This document shows, piece by piece, positions 34,140 through 45,114 of a stretch of 60,000 nucleotides of DNA (the stretch's first letter is position 1; each line of letters begins with the position of its first letter). Made by a program: the position numbers and the translations under genes. A model generated the notes under the pieces. That model saw only the letters and a list, made by a program, of their open reading frames with translations, did no database searches and was not told where the DNA came from. This stretch comes from Polytrichum commune (Eukaryota > Streptophyta > Polytrichopsida > Polytrichales > Polytrichaceae), in assembly GCA_950295325.1 (NCBI GenBank), contig OX485804.1, positions 35,900,001 through 35,960,000 of the forward strand, written 5' to 3'.

Positions 34140-34775
34140 ACAATTGCTTATATTTATATTTATATAATTCACAATCACTTTTTTTTGGAAGTTTGGACAT
34201 ATTCTTGGCCGTCCAAGTTGAGAGGCCGTGCGATTGAGTGGCCCAACTTTGTTGATAGTCCAAAGAAATGAACTGAAAATAACCAAGAAAATATAGTAAG
34301 GGTAGCCTTAGTTGGGCATAGTGTGAAGCCTCCAAAGGCCAAGCGCAAAGTCCAAACCTTTGGCCATGAACTCCCACGGCCTCTCGGCTTGGATGGCCAA
34401 AGTGTGAAGCCTCCAAAGGCCAATCCCAAAGTCCAAACTCAAAGGAGCATGCCACTTTATTCCTTGCTCAAAATAACCCCTCCAATCTAACGGCCAAGAT
34501 CTTGTCAATGATTGATTATTTTAATGAAAAAAAAGTTCGGCCTCTCGACGGAAGTTTGGGTTGAGCATTTTGCTATACCCAATCTTTGCTCGAGAGGCCG
34601 AACTCTTGGCGCCATAACTTCCTAAAAGTGTTGCCACCTAGGCTCTTTTGGAGGCCACGTCCTTTGGACTTCGGCCTCTAGTGTGAAGGCCGAGAGGACG
34701 GACTTTGGGCATTTCAGCATTTTCATTGGTCCAAATGTTGAACCTCTCAAAGTTTGGCCATATTGTGAACCGGCC
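34140..34775. repeat. Dispersed repeat family 2 copy nested in the giant hAT
   Basis: The reverse complement shares several long phrases with 27100-27680 (GGCCATGAACTCCCACGGCC, AACGGCCAAGATCTTG, CATAGTGTGAAGCCTCC). Its right end carries CCATATTGTGAACCGGCCC, a diverged version of the family end. It is a nested insertion between cargo genes. Frames on both strands within it are by-products. Confidence 0.6.
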
Positions 34776-35829
34776 CTTATATTTGCAATACATGTCTTAT
34801 TCTTTTTTTGGCACAAATTGAAAATTCAAATTGAAAATACAACCAACCCAGCCGAAACAGCGCAGCCTAAGTGGAAATCTAGAAATAATGCTCATTTGAG
34901 GCCTATCCTTCCAAGTAGGGACTAAGTTGGTACGGGTCACAATAAGACCTTTGACCCCCCAAATCAAATCAAATTTGTTAAGAATGTCATGGTAGGCCAC
35001 GTCCGGGGCTTTTTCCAAGTCCCTAAGCATCTGTTTCCATTCAATCCTCCCATACTCTGATTTGTAATACATGTCATAAAAGCTAATGCAATTATTGTTT
35101 TGAAGTCTACCATCAAATGATATGTAAGATCGTATGTTCACTTGTGGTTGGTTCTTTTTATGTACCAGTTTAAGCCAATACTAAAATAAAATAAACCTTA
35201 TTCTATAAAATCTAATGACACTACCATACAAGTTAGTAGAGATGTTGTATATTTTTTAAAATTATTCTATATATTTACATAACTACAACTTATAATTTTG
35301 TGAAGAATAATACATAATACAACAAAGTTCAAATCAATACCTCTTTTGTGCACTCACATATACTTATACGGATTTAGTATAGTGCACCCCCCCCAAATGA
35401 TCACTAATGTAGGCCACATTAAATTTAAGCCCACACCAAATCCCTAGTTTAATATCAATGTGGACCATATTAATTTGTTTTTCTAGAATGTTCTAATTTG
35501 TGTAAGGTGTTGGTAAGATATCTTTATGAAGCCTATAGGAACTCGGGGGATGCACTCTACATTATGTTTGAGAATCACGTGCGTTCATGACCCCTTCTAA
35601 AAATCCCAATGTATACCATAAGTTATATGTCTAAGTAGAGATTGTGCCAACTTGAAGTAGTCCTCGCGATTTGCGAACGTTTAACTTTCGTTGTAGGCAT
35701 CGTAAAAAAAAGCGGGTGGGTTCGTTGGAAAGCTGGGAACCTAAACCCTCAAACCATGTATGGAAACACTTCTACATGAGTGAGAGAACAAAACAACGGC
35801 ACATATGTGGTAGCAATTTGGAATGACGT
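34776..35829. other. Non-coding, with two stray MITE ends
   Basis: I see no gene. The sequence at 35340-35395 resembles the right end, and that at 35545-35610 the left end, of the MITE at 20075-20721 (shared AATCACGTGCGT and GTGCAC motifs). The two elements these ends belong to are incomplete or too diverged to delimit. Confidence 0.4.
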
Positions 35830-35856
35830 AGGGTTTAGGGTTTAGGGGTTTAGGGT
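35830..35856. repeat. Interstitial telomere-type repeat (TTTAGGG)
   Basis: The tract reads about three and a half units of the plant telomere heptamer TTTAGGG, one with an extra G. It lies inside the giant hAT just before the 80-bp tandem array. Such tracts can arise at repaired breaks or as short plant promoter elements. Confidence 0.75.
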
Positions 35857-35857
35857 A

Positions 35858-36169
35858 TATGAACCACAAAGGGTGAAGCACAAATATGTGAATTGTCGAA
35901 TGAAAGGGCAAGGGGATGCGTGTGGGTTGTGAAACCATACGAACCACTAAGGTTGAAGCTCAAATATGTGAATTGTTGAATGAAGATGGCATTCGGATGC
36001 CTAATATGCGTTGTGAAACCATATGGACCACAAAGGTTGAAGCACAAATATGTACTTTGTTGAATTAATATGACATTCGAATGCGTGTGGGTTGTGAAAC
36101 TATACGAACCACTAAGGTTGAAGCTCAAATATGTGAATTGTTGAATGAAAGGACAACCCATCAAATATA
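35858..36169. repeat. About 80-bp tandem repeat, four units
   Basis: A unit starting GAACCACTAAGGTTGAAGC and containing CAAATATGTGAATTGTTGAA repeats at about 35861, 35941, 36026 and 36105 (spacings 80, 85 and 79). The minus-strand frame across it shows a matching protein periodicity, but this is a by-product of the DNA repeat. Confidence 0.8.
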
Positions 36170-36405
36170 GAAGCTTCAAAGAGGTTTCCAATGCGGGTGT
36201 CGGGGGACTTTTTCAAAAAGTGCAACTAACTTTTTGACTTCACCAACTTTCTTTTTATTCCTATTGTGTTGTCTTTATCCTACCAACGAGAATTGGATCC
36301 TCTACATCTTGGATTACATCAAATATTGTATATTTCATAAAGTCCTTTGAGCTCAATATATAAGTAGAGCATTTAGACTCATACATATAACGAGGGTAGA
36401 GTATC

Positions 36406-36956
36406 ATGGATAGGATGGGAGAGAAGAGAGACATGTTTGAGGGTCTAGGATGTGATGAGGAGATAGAAATTTTAGGTGAACCCGATATTCCATTCAATCC
36501 ATCAACCGAGCGTGAGAGAGATGAGAGATGTGCTAGGGATCGATTTCGTGATGAGTATGTCATGACTCCCTTCTCACAATGTACACAAGCTTGGCGGAGG
36601 AGGACCAACGACGATATGCGGACAACTTTGAGATCGATGCGGTGGAGAATGACAACACACAATGCGTGGGTGGAGATCTAAATGATCTGATTGATTTGTG
36701 TGCGGATATTTTGGAAAAGCCCGGGGATGTGGATGTGGAGGAGACTTCAATCGACATTGAAGATGTCAAGGTAGCGGGAGAATCTTCAAGGACTTTGCCT
36801 TTTCGTAAGAAGAGGAGAGGATTATCGCCTCATCGGCTACCATTGAAGGAACGGATGAAAGACCGAACGATTAGCTATGTTGATTTACTTCGACCGAATC
36901 CTCTCCCAAAAATGGACCCTCGACGGAAGCCACAAGCATCTACGAGGTTACCATGA
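36406..36956 (+). pseudogene. Decayed frame of unknown function inside the giant hAT
   Basis: One frame opens at the ATG at 36406 with an acidic, charged sequence (EEIEILGEPDIPFNPSTERE). A second, overlapping frame from the ATG at 36579 continues with acidic sequence, a basic patch (RKKRRG) and a stop at 36956. A single frameshift near 36580 would join them into about 180 residues. I recognise no domain. It lies between the kinase and RING-like genes and lacks the GC-rich array and TATA layout of the other three, so it may be a leftover of another nested element. Confidence 0.35.
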
Positions 36957-37429
36957 CGGAAGTCAAGTTGACGGAATGAAGTGGAATATTAAATCGTGCA
37001 TGGTTTGTTCATGTATGTGATTTATAAAGGGCATTTGTACCGTCGTCGCAATAATAAAGTCATTACTTGTACATCGTTGTCTCCATAGGGGTGATAATTT
37101 GTTGGTCATCATACTACATTGGTTATTTTGTTGCTTGAGGGATCCTTCATTAGTTTTGTGTGGATAAGTACACCGGTAATGATATTTAGTGTCACATATA
37201 TTATTTGCAAAGGGCCTAAGTTAGATGGGGTGCGGATGGGGGGACGCGGGAATGTGCAGTAGAAATATTATTGCATATTCATGTAGAGGACTTCATTACC
37301 TATCCATGGATACCAAGAACTCATTTTTTGGACTTCATATGAATTTTTGAGAGCCAAAAAACCGAGACTATGTCCAAACTTCCAAAAAAAATTAAAAAGT
37401 GCAGATTCAAAGGAACTCGGGAGCGGACA
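36957..37429. other. Spacer before GC-rich array 2
   Basis: I see no gene. AATAAAGTC near 37050 could serve the decayed frame upstream. Confidence 0.35.
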
Positions 37430-37900
37430 TATGGGAACGCTAGAGCGGACGCAGGGGAACTCTAAAGCGGACGTAGGGGAACATGGGGCGGACTTATAGG
37501 AACGTTGGAGCGGACGTAAGGGAACATGGAGCGGACGGGGGGAAGCGGAAGGGGGGGGGGGCGGGGGGGAGCGGACTGAGGGGAGCGGACGTAGGGAACG
37601 AGAGGGCGGACGGGGGCGGGAACGGGTGCGGACTGGGGGGAACGCGGGGGGCGGACGTAGGGGAACGGGTGCGGACTGGCGGGGACGGGAGGGAACAGGT
37701 GCGGACTGGGGGGAACGCGGGCGCGGACGTAGGGGAACGGGCGCGGACTGGTAGGGAACGAGTGCGGACTGGAGGGGAACGCGGGGGGCGGACGTAGGGG
37801 AACGAATGCGGACGGGGGCGGAAACGGGTGCGGACTGGGAGGGGAACGGGTGCGGACGGGAGGGAACGGGTGCGAACAGGGTGGGAACGGGGAGCGGATG
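37430..37900. repeat. GC-rich array 2 upstream of the RING-like gene
   Basis: The plus strand repeats units such as GGAACGGGTGCGGACTGGG and GCGGACGTAGGGGAACG. These are the reverse-complement type of the C-rich half of array 1. The array ends immediately before the TATA box of the RING-like gene. Long frames across it on both strands are composition artefacts. Confidence 0.88.
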
Positions 37901-37906
37901 GAGGGG

Positions 37907-37914
37907 TATATAAG
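37907..37914 (+). promoter_or_regulatory. TATA box of the RING-like gene
   Basis: TATATAAG directly follows GC-rich array 2 and lies 438 bp before the ATG at 38352. The distance leaves room for a long 5' UTR or a 5' UTR intron. Confidence 0.65.
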
Positions 37915-38351
37915 TGGAGGGGACCACTTACATACCCCACTCCACTCCTTGTGGACGCCCGGACGACCCTCCTCTACTACAGAGTGCGGGGTTTAGCGGG
38001 GTGCTCGGAGGAGTTAAGGATCCTTTTTTTGGGATCCTTTTATACTTTTTTTACTGACCTGTTTGTGGGTGTGATCCACGTGGACCCGTTCCCTTGTGAC
38101 GTGGCATATTGCCTTTTTGGCATATTCCTTATGACGCGCCCAGTCAACTGGCCTCTGCGTGAGCGCTGGTAGCGGGGTGCTCGAAGGGTGTGCTGAATTT
38201 TTGTACTTTAATTTTTAACGACATTTTTGAACTAATTCCACAGCAACACTATTTTGAAGTGTATGCTTGGATGTTTTGTAGCACTATTATGAAGTGCAAT
38301 TAGTAATTTAAAAATTAGAGTTCTAGATTAGAATTAGAAACTACAATTTTG

Positions 38352-40655
38352 ATGGATCCGGCAAGTGAAGGATTTCCAGACATGGCAAGTGGAGGATCTG
38401 GAGACATGGCAAGTGGGGGATCAGGTTGTCACAGATCACATGTACGCAAGGCCGCTGGGTTGGAGTGGGATGTTTATGATGACAACACCCAAAAAACCAG
38501 GGCAGGTTGGGAGAATATACCACAACCGTGGTCAGTGAAGACTGCAATGCAGTACGTGGGCTTCCCTCACTTTGATCGGTTGTGGCCAAGACCTTGTCAC
38601 GAGCGACATTGCAAGGCCATCAGTGCGAGTTATATGCAGCTTGATGACGTGGAGGCAAAATGGAGATTCCTAACGATACTTAGAAGTATCTCCAATTTGG
38701 ATAGATGGCCCAAGAGTGCAATTCCAAAGTCGGTGGCGTGTATGATGTATGCGGAGCACGTGTTGCGAGTTAGGGTGGATTGGTCAAGTTTGGCTACCCT
38801 GGATGGTCAAAAATTTGGGGGTATTGGAATTGCATTCACTAAATGCACAGTTCCAGATATTCCATACACTCCCGTTCCGGAGTGGTTCAGGAGGAATCCT
38901 CGACTAGTGGACGAGCTTGGGGCCCCAATTCCAGAGGGTCGGGAACCAAAAAAACCACGTAATCGTAAACGACCAGCCAATGACGTGGAGATGGCCATCG
39001 AGGAGGCGTTTGAGCATATGGATGAGGGCATGGAAGCAAATGTCAAGGTCAACAACCTGATCAACGACGTGGTTAATGAGGTCCTAGACGAGGTAAACCT
39101 TGGTGAACATGGAGTGGACCCGACGGAGAGCAGAATGGAGGAATTGCGTAAGCAACATGCGTTGGAAATTCGTGAGTATAAAACGATGATTTTCAAGTTG
39201 GAAAATCGAGTTGCAACACTTACGATGGGGGAGGCTAGCAGTTCAAGTAGTACACCAATTAACCTTCAGTCTTTGGAAGCAGAGAGGGACGCAGCTTTAC
39301 AGGAGGCCAAGATTGCAAAGTCATAAGCTCTGGAGGTATGTATGAGGAATGAAGTAATGCGAGGAAAGATGGAGGCTTTGCAAAAGGAGGTGGTGGACAT
39401 GCAACAACAACTTCAAGTGGTCAATGAAGTGGTTGTTGATCACGAAGCCAAGATTGGCGGACTGGAGGAGCAGAATGCAAGGTTGAAGAAATTTCTGTTG
39501 GATGCGATTGTGGAGCGCAAAAATATGAGGACAAGCACATTGCTTGCTATGGCCAAGGCTCATCAATTTGAAGCTGAATTTGAGAGCATCCAGAAAGAAT
39601 GGAACCGCAATCAGAGAATGCGGAATATGATGCTCACGTCATGGCCAGAAGATGAGCAGATGTACCCTAGTAGGTGGGATAGGGATAATGAGTGGACAAT
39701 GCCAAGCGGGAGCATCGATTGGCGTCAAGTGACCGACCCAGATCACCATTGGGATGTGACCCAAGTGCATGAATATCCATTCCGCATGAGGGGTGAGTTG
39801 TTATGGCCAAATCCACATACAATGGTCTTCGACGGAACCGCATGTGCGATTTGCCAATGTCCATTTGGCCCAGAGGGATGCTATCAAGTTGGATCATGTG
39901 GGGCCCAATTCCATCCACAATGTCTAATAGGGAATATGATCAAGAAACGCCAATGTCCTCATTGCAGATCACCCTTCCACCCTCGTTTGTACCTCCAATT
40001 TGGCCTTCGGGATTACATGCCTAACGACTGGGTATTAAAGCCGTGGGACTTTCCCTTCGATCTTCAAGAGTTTGATGGGGAGAATCTTGAGTGGAGTTGG
40101 TTATACAATTGTGCCAAGGTTGAGCTATGGCACGAGAACAGAGATGGCGACTGGACACGGAATGCACGTCAAATTTTGTATGTTGCAGACGAGTTGTATC
40201 CCAACAAGCCCCCCGATCATGGCTTGAAAAGATTTTTGTACCAAACTCTTGAATGTCATTGGGATTCAACCAGCAGACAATTAAAGAGAGGCATTCATCC
40301 TCCTTGGTACAATGCAGCAGGTCTCGAATCAGTATCAGAGCATGATTTGGAAGAAGATGCAGATGACATGCCTACGGAACGGGATCCGATATATGAATTG
40401 CAGTTAGAGGTGGGGTACCACAAGAACAGGCTGCAGTTGGCTGCAATTGATGCACTCTTGCATAGAGTTGCGGATGATGCGGTATTGAGATGGCTAAATG
40501 GTGGGCCTAGACCACGTAATGCCGTTCCATTGTCTCCTGGTAGTCGTCCATACCTCACCCGTGGAACAACGCGAAGCATGGAAGCGGGGGAATCATCACG
40601 AGCACGACGAGGATCTACTTCAGCTAGAATAGACCTCGATTCATATTCGGATTAG
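38352..40655 (+). CDS. Coiled-coil RING-like cargo gene with one in-frame TAA
   Basis: The frame starts at the ATG at 38352 and would encode 767 residues but for a TAA at 39324-39326 (codon 325). The frame continues unbroken on both sides, and the coiled coil spans the stop (LQSLEAERDAALQEAKIAKS, then ALEVCMRNEVMRGKMEALQK). Residues 30-200 are a conserved-looking region I do not recognise, followed by a KKPRNRKR nuclear-localisation-like patch. At about 498-545 is a RING-like module: CAIC, SCGAQFHPQC and CPHC, in which the first His ligand of a RING-H2 is replaced by Ala. By family it could be an E3 ubiquitin ligase, but the missing ligand makes this uncertain. Either this copy has a fresh nonsense mutation, or two proteins or read-through are made. 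It is a clear candidate element gene because of its promoter layout. Confidence 0.75.
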
Positions 40656-41351
40656 GCATTTTTGTACTATGTTTAGGAAGTTGTATAGGAACGGATGAAG
40701 ACTTTGGACACAATGAACATATTTCATGTTCAAAGTATATGTAATATAAAGAGGATTTACCGACAAGTTGTCATTTCTAAGATCGTGTAAAAGATAACAT
40801 ATGGATGCCACATGTTTTAATGTTATTCGAAACTTTTAAAAACTTACTTGAATATTAGTAATTCATATGATAGTCTAACCAAAAGTACTATTGACTACAT
40901 AGTCAATATTGAATACCACATAAAGATATAATTATATAAAACGGATAGAAAGGTCCTCAAAAAGAGGATGTCACCAACGAAGCATGTACAATCGAGCAAT
41001 AGGGGATTGCAATATTTATAAAAGCATATTCTTTAAGAAGCTCAATAAATAAACATAAAAATCCATTCACAGTAAGAATTATACAAAATAGTAATTAATA
41101 AAGGCATAACATGTTATTGGAGATTAATTGCAATGCTAAGTTGACAACCATATTATATTTTCAAAATTTTAAAAAACATGCAATAAATAATTTTATTACT
41201 ATAATAAAATGTTACTTCGAAGGTAACGTTCGCTTTGTGGTCTAAATGTCTTACCGAAGGCCCTAAGGTTGTAACTTGTATCAATTTTGACGTAAGTAAT
41301 AAATTATGGGAGTACGTGGGAGCACCGAAATACCACATTTGTGCAAAATCA
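40656..41351. other. AT-rich convergent 3' region between the RING-like and transposase genes
   Basis: The two genes face each other here. On the minus strand an AATAAAA-type signal at about 41190 fits the transposase 3' end. I see no other gene. Confidence 0.5.
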
Positions 41352-44300
41352 TTACGTTCGAATCCGTACTGTGGGATCATTTGCTTCGACACATCTTGGG
41401 TCCTCTTCAGACTCGTCTGTGCTGCAATCATCATCCGTTTGGGGAGTCGCGCTCCGAAGATGCAACTCTCGGTCACGTTGTGAGAAAATTATCTTCTTGG
41501 TCGGCCGGGAGCCCTCTGCATCCTGTATGCCATTTTCATCTAGATGTGGTCTACCCTCATCTTCATTGTAGTCTTCAGCAGTAAACGGAAGCGATCTTCC
41601 CTGATACCTCTTCCTAGTACGTTTGACACCTCTTGTAGTTCTCTGACGCCCTCCACCCGTACCACGACTTGAGTGCACTTCATCTCTACTTCCATCTATA
41701 AAAACATCCCCCGTTGTACTTCCGCCTCCAACTCCAAGGCCACCTGTTCCATTGGATTGACTGTGTGGAAGTGAAACTGATGCGGATGGAATTGCAATTG
41801 GTATGTTCTCAACAACATGTCGATGAACAGATTGACGACGTGGCGCCTCTGTAGTAACATTTCTTGAAACATTGTGTATAGCAACCAAAGTAGCACCCAC
41901 CGCAGTTGCACGTGAAACACCCAATCTAGAAGTATTGGCAATACTTCGAGTGAGAGGACGACGTTGACCTTGTGCATGCACTTGCACCGTAGAGGTTGAT
42001 GCAGTTCTTTGAAGAGCACGGAATCGAGTTGTAGGTATTTCAGGAACATTGGGCGTTTGATCTTCTATACGATGGTTGGATATGAGGGAGGCGTCCATGG
42101 ATTCAGAATGTACTCGGGCTGGAAGTGGATCCTGTTGAACGTGCGTTGGCTCATTTGCGGGTAGTACATTGTCACCTTCACCAAAAGAAAGAGAATCGCT
42201 CCGAGGTTGCAAGGAATCTACTTCAATTCCTACATTCTCACTTGCCCCCATAGCAACATTATGGGCAGGGCGAAACCCTTGTCCAGTGTGGAGAGTTTCA
42301 AAAGGCGGTCCTCCAATAGACCCCTCGTGATCGTCATGCATTCCGTCGTTATGTTGGGGGACATCCGGTTCATCAAAATCAAACACCCCAAGGTTTCCAT
42401 CACTATCATTGCCATCCTCATCTTCTGAATTATGATTCTCGGAATCGAGGTCATCCAAATCAAAGTCGATGTCATCAACATTGTTGTCATCATCATTTCC
42501 GGCCCTATCATTTGGATCTACGTCATCTTCGTTGTCATTTTCTTCGTCAAGGTCATCGTCAGAATGGACCTCATTCAATTCGTACCATTGCGCAGGTCTT
42601 GGGCCCCTCCGATGTCGAATGAGCCTACTATTGGTATATATGTAGACGAGGTCCTCGGCACGACTATGCTTCAAGCGATTGCGACTCTTGTTGTGAACAT
42701 ATGAGTACATGCTCCAATTGCGTTCACATGCGGATGCGGAACATACTTGTGCAAGGATACGTCTTGCTATTGTTTGGAGGGCTTTAGCTCCACCTCCCAT
42801 TGCATCCCACCATTCATGGAGAGGTGCGGCATGCACGCTCGGGTCAGTAGAATCAGCAAAAGGCCCTCGATTTTCAAGGAAATCTTGGTACTGGTGGAGA
42901 ATTTGGACATAAGTGTCCTCATCTTGAGCAAGCCTGCGAAGAACTCGATTTAGGATTGTCCTCGAATTCTCATCCTCATGGAGTGGGGCCCAACCACGTA
43001 GAAGCGGATTTAACATCGCTCCAGCCCAATGTAGATCATTCAACATCAACCTCCATCTATTTTGAAACGTTAGCATAGCATTTGCAGCAAGCTCAGGGCT
43101 TAAGCGAAATGGAGGTTTACTGAATCCACGAATATGGGTTTGTAAATCATGCATGACCCTCCAAGCCATTCCCATTGCAGGCGCCTTGCCATCAAATACA
43201 CGAAGAGCTTTAACAACCGGGATCACCATATACAAGAAATTTTCGCACGTGTTCCAGAATCCATCAGAACGTATAAAGCTTCGCACAGCAGAGCCCTTCA
43301 TGTAAGAGGTGCGAGATCTCCTCCTCATATCACGCATTAGAGTAGGCCAATCCTCATCAACCACCATTCTTTCCAAAGCATTGCGTACTTGAAGAAGACG
43401 ATCTATCATGATGAAGTTCGTTGCAAAACGGGTCTCTACAGGTAGGCGGAGTGAGAGATTTGGTGACAACCTCCGGAATATAGCTTGAGAAGCATGATGG
43501 TTTTTGATAAAAACACAAATATGGCGCGCCTTTTTTACCAACTTTTTCACCCATTCCTCCTTCCCCCAATCTTCTAAGAGGAGATCTAGGCAATGCGCAG
43601 CACATCCTTGAAAATATAGATCGGGATTTGTTTGAATCAAGTCGCGAGCAGCGGAGGCCATAACTGGGGCATTGTCGGTGCAAATCTGGACCACATTATG
43701 TCGACCAACCTTTTTCACAAATGGTTGAATTTGAGCAGCAACATATACATGATCCTTGTGATTTCCCGTGGTATCAATGGTACCCAAGAAAACATCTCCC
43801 TTTGTGCCGCATTGGAGAACGTTTAGGAGAGGTCGGTTTTGCACGTTGTCCCATCCATCACAACATATTGTAACACCGTATTTTTCAACGGAATTCCCCA
43901 TCTTCTCCTTCACTTGCCTATTTAGGTCAACCTTTTCATCAGTTAACAACTTCGTACGGATGGCATTGTACGATGGTGGTGTGTAGGCTGGCATTCGATG
44001 ACGGGCAGTTTCACGCACAGCATGAACAAATGCAGGATGTCTCACAATGTTGAAAGGAATGTTAGCTTCATAAAAAGCCGTTGCCCATGCTCTATCAAGG
44101 AGTTGTTTTGTTGACACATTGAACCCCTCCGTTATGTTGAGTTGACGTAGTTCACGAGGAGGTGTGCCATATATCACAACATCAGAATGTTGAGTGGATT
44201 GGGACATAAGCAAAGGCTCTGTTTCACTAATTACGGAGTCCGCTATAATAGGCTCCAGAGGTACAATATCTGGCACCGGAGAGTCCTCATTTACAATGCC

Positions 44301-44549
44301 TACATGTAAGGGCACAATGCCTCCGCAATGTTCAAACAAGACCCTAATATGCGGGGGTACCATCCTACATGTGGAAACATCACAAGCACCCCCTACAGGA
44401 GGTCTATAACCAAGGTGGGCCAACATTCTATTTCCTCGGTAAGATATGACGAACGGGCAAAACCTACATTTAACCTGCCTTTGTGATTTACCGGGAACCA
44501 TCCCCTTATCCTCGTACCAATGATCCCATGCATCATTTCGGCGTGGCAT
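41352..44549 (-). CDS. hAT transposase (BED finger, DUF659, hATC)
   Basis: The frame encodes 1065 residues from the ATG at 44549. I prefer this start because an acceptor-like TTTGTATTTGCAG lies just upstream, suggesting a 5' UTR intron. Residues 1-60 form a BED-type zinc finger (C28-x2-C31, H45, C56). DUF659 follows with ICCDGW (Asp about 231) and ICTDNA (Asp about 292), then GCAAHCLDLLLEDWG. The C-terminal hATC dimerisation region reads PLHEWWDAMGGGAKALQTIA and SACERNWS (Glu about 609), ending EDLVYIYTNSRL. The DDE residues are thus all present. A long acidic tail (about 640-720) and a basic KRTRKRYQG patch near the C-terminus extend it beyond the usual 600-800 residues. It should cut and paste the whole 15-kb element. 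The frame is intact, so the element may be active. Confidence 0.95.
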   Translation of the reverse strand: MPRRNDAWDHWYEDKGMVPGKSQRQVKCRFCPFVISYRGNRMLAHLGYRPPVGGACDVSTCRMVPPHIRVLFEHCGGIVPLHVGIVNEDSPVPDIVPLEPIIADSVISETEPLLMSQSTQHSDVVIYGTPPRELRQLNITEGFNVSTKQLLDRAWATAFYEANIPFNIVRHPAFVHAVRETARHRMPAYTPPSYNAIRTKLLTDEKVDLNRQVKEKMGNSVEKYGVTICCDGWDNVQNRPLLNVLQCGTKGDVFLGTIDTTGNHKDHVYVAAQIQPFVKKVGRHNVVQICTDNAPVMASAARDLIQTNPDLYFQGCAAHCLDLLLEDWGKEEWVKKLVKKARHICVFIKNHHASQAIFRRLSPNLSLRLPVETRFATNFIMIDRLLQVRNALERMVVDEDWPTLMRDMRRRSRTSYMKGSAVRSFIRSDGFWNTCENFLYMVIPVVKALRVFDGKAPAMGMAWRVMHDLQTHIRGFSKPPFRLSPELAANAMLTFQNRWRLMLNDLHWAGAMLNPLLRGWAPLHEDENSRTILNRVLRRLAQDEDTYVQILHQYQDFLENRGPFADSTDPSVHAAPLHEWWDAMGGGAKALQTIARRILAQVCSASACERNWSMYSYVHNKSRNRLKHSRAEDLVYIYTNSRLIRHRRGPRPAQWYELNEVHSDDDLDEENDNEDDVDPNDRAGNDDDNNVDDIDFDLDDLDSENHNSEDEDGNDSDGNLGVFDFDEPDVPQHNDGMHDDHEGSIGGPPFETLHTGQGFRPAHNVAMGASENVGIEVDSLQPRSDSLSFGEGDNVLPANEPTHVQQDPLPARVHSESMDASLISNHRIEDQTPNVPEIPTTRFRALQRTASTSTVQVHAQGQRRPLTRSIANTSRLGVSRATAVGATLVAIHNVSRNVTTEAPRRQSVHRHVVENIPIAIPSASVSLPHSQSNGTGGLGVGGGSTTGDVFIDGSRDEVHSSRGTGGGRQRTTRGVKRTRKRYQGRSLPFTAEDYNEDEGRPHLDENGIQDAEGSRPTKKIIFSQRDRELHLRSATPQTDDDCSTDESEEDPRCVEANDPTVRIRT

Positions 44550-44780
44550 GACTTTAACAAAACCTGCAAATACAAACAAGTTAGAGCAAGTAACTTTGAT
44601 CGCATACTAGGTCCTGTTCAAGAGTGCCACAAGGGCAACCCTAATTCACAGTCACTAGATTGGACAAAGTATCCTCTGCATTCGGGTCTCACGCATTCAA
44701 TCCTCACTCCTCAAAGGAGAATCAAAAGACTTGAGACACACTATGTCAGTGGAGGCAAAAATGGCACCTTGAACCCTCAA

Positions 44781-44786
44781 TTTATA
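44781..44786 (-). promoter_or_regulatory. TATA box of the transposase gene
   Basis: On the minus strand TATAAATTG lies 232 bp before the ATG at 44549 and about 10 bp downstream of GC-rich array 3. The spacing is close to that of the kinase gene. Confidence 0.65.
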
Positions 44787-44795
44787 GTATTCGAA

Positions 44796-44975
44796 TCGGA
44801 CGGGGGAGCGGACGGAAGGGGGGGGGGGGAGCGGACGGGGGGGAGCGGACGGACGGGGGGGAGCGGACGGACGGGGGGGAGCGGACGGACGGGGGGGAGC
44901 GGACGGACGGGGGGGAGCGGACGGGGGAGGGGGGGGGAACGGGGGCGAACGGGGGTTGGGAACGGAGGCGGACGG
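44796..44975. repeat. GC-rich array 3 upstream of the transposase gene
   Basis: The plus strand repeats GGAGCGGACGGACGGGGGG about five times, then related GGGGGCGAACGGG units. It shares the GCGGAC core with arrays 1 and 2. Read in the transposase direction it is C-rich, like the gene-proximal half of array 1. The frames through it are artefacts. Confidence 0.88.
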
Positions 44976-45114
44976 GCTCTAGTAAATTTTTCCCCACTTT
45001 ACCTTTACTTTGCTGACATGTCATCACACGTGGACATTGTAAATCCTACGTGTCAGAAATGGGTTAATGTAATTACACAAAAAAATCGGTAAAATTCAAG
45101 TCCGTCAGGATGAA

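Noticed and set aside
35340-35610. A possible second complete copy of the MITE at 20075
   Set aside because: Only a right-like end and a left-like end are visible in the wrong order, with no duplication, so a full element cannot be supported.
37268-37940. Long Pro/Arg-rich and Gly-rich frames across GC-rich array 2
   Set aside because: Same composition artefact as array 1; the real gene starts downstream at 38352.
42207-42704. Plus-strand hydrophobic frames opposite the acidic tail of the transposase
   Set aside because: They are the antisense of Asp/Asn-rich codons (Ile/Val-rich shadow) and have no other support.
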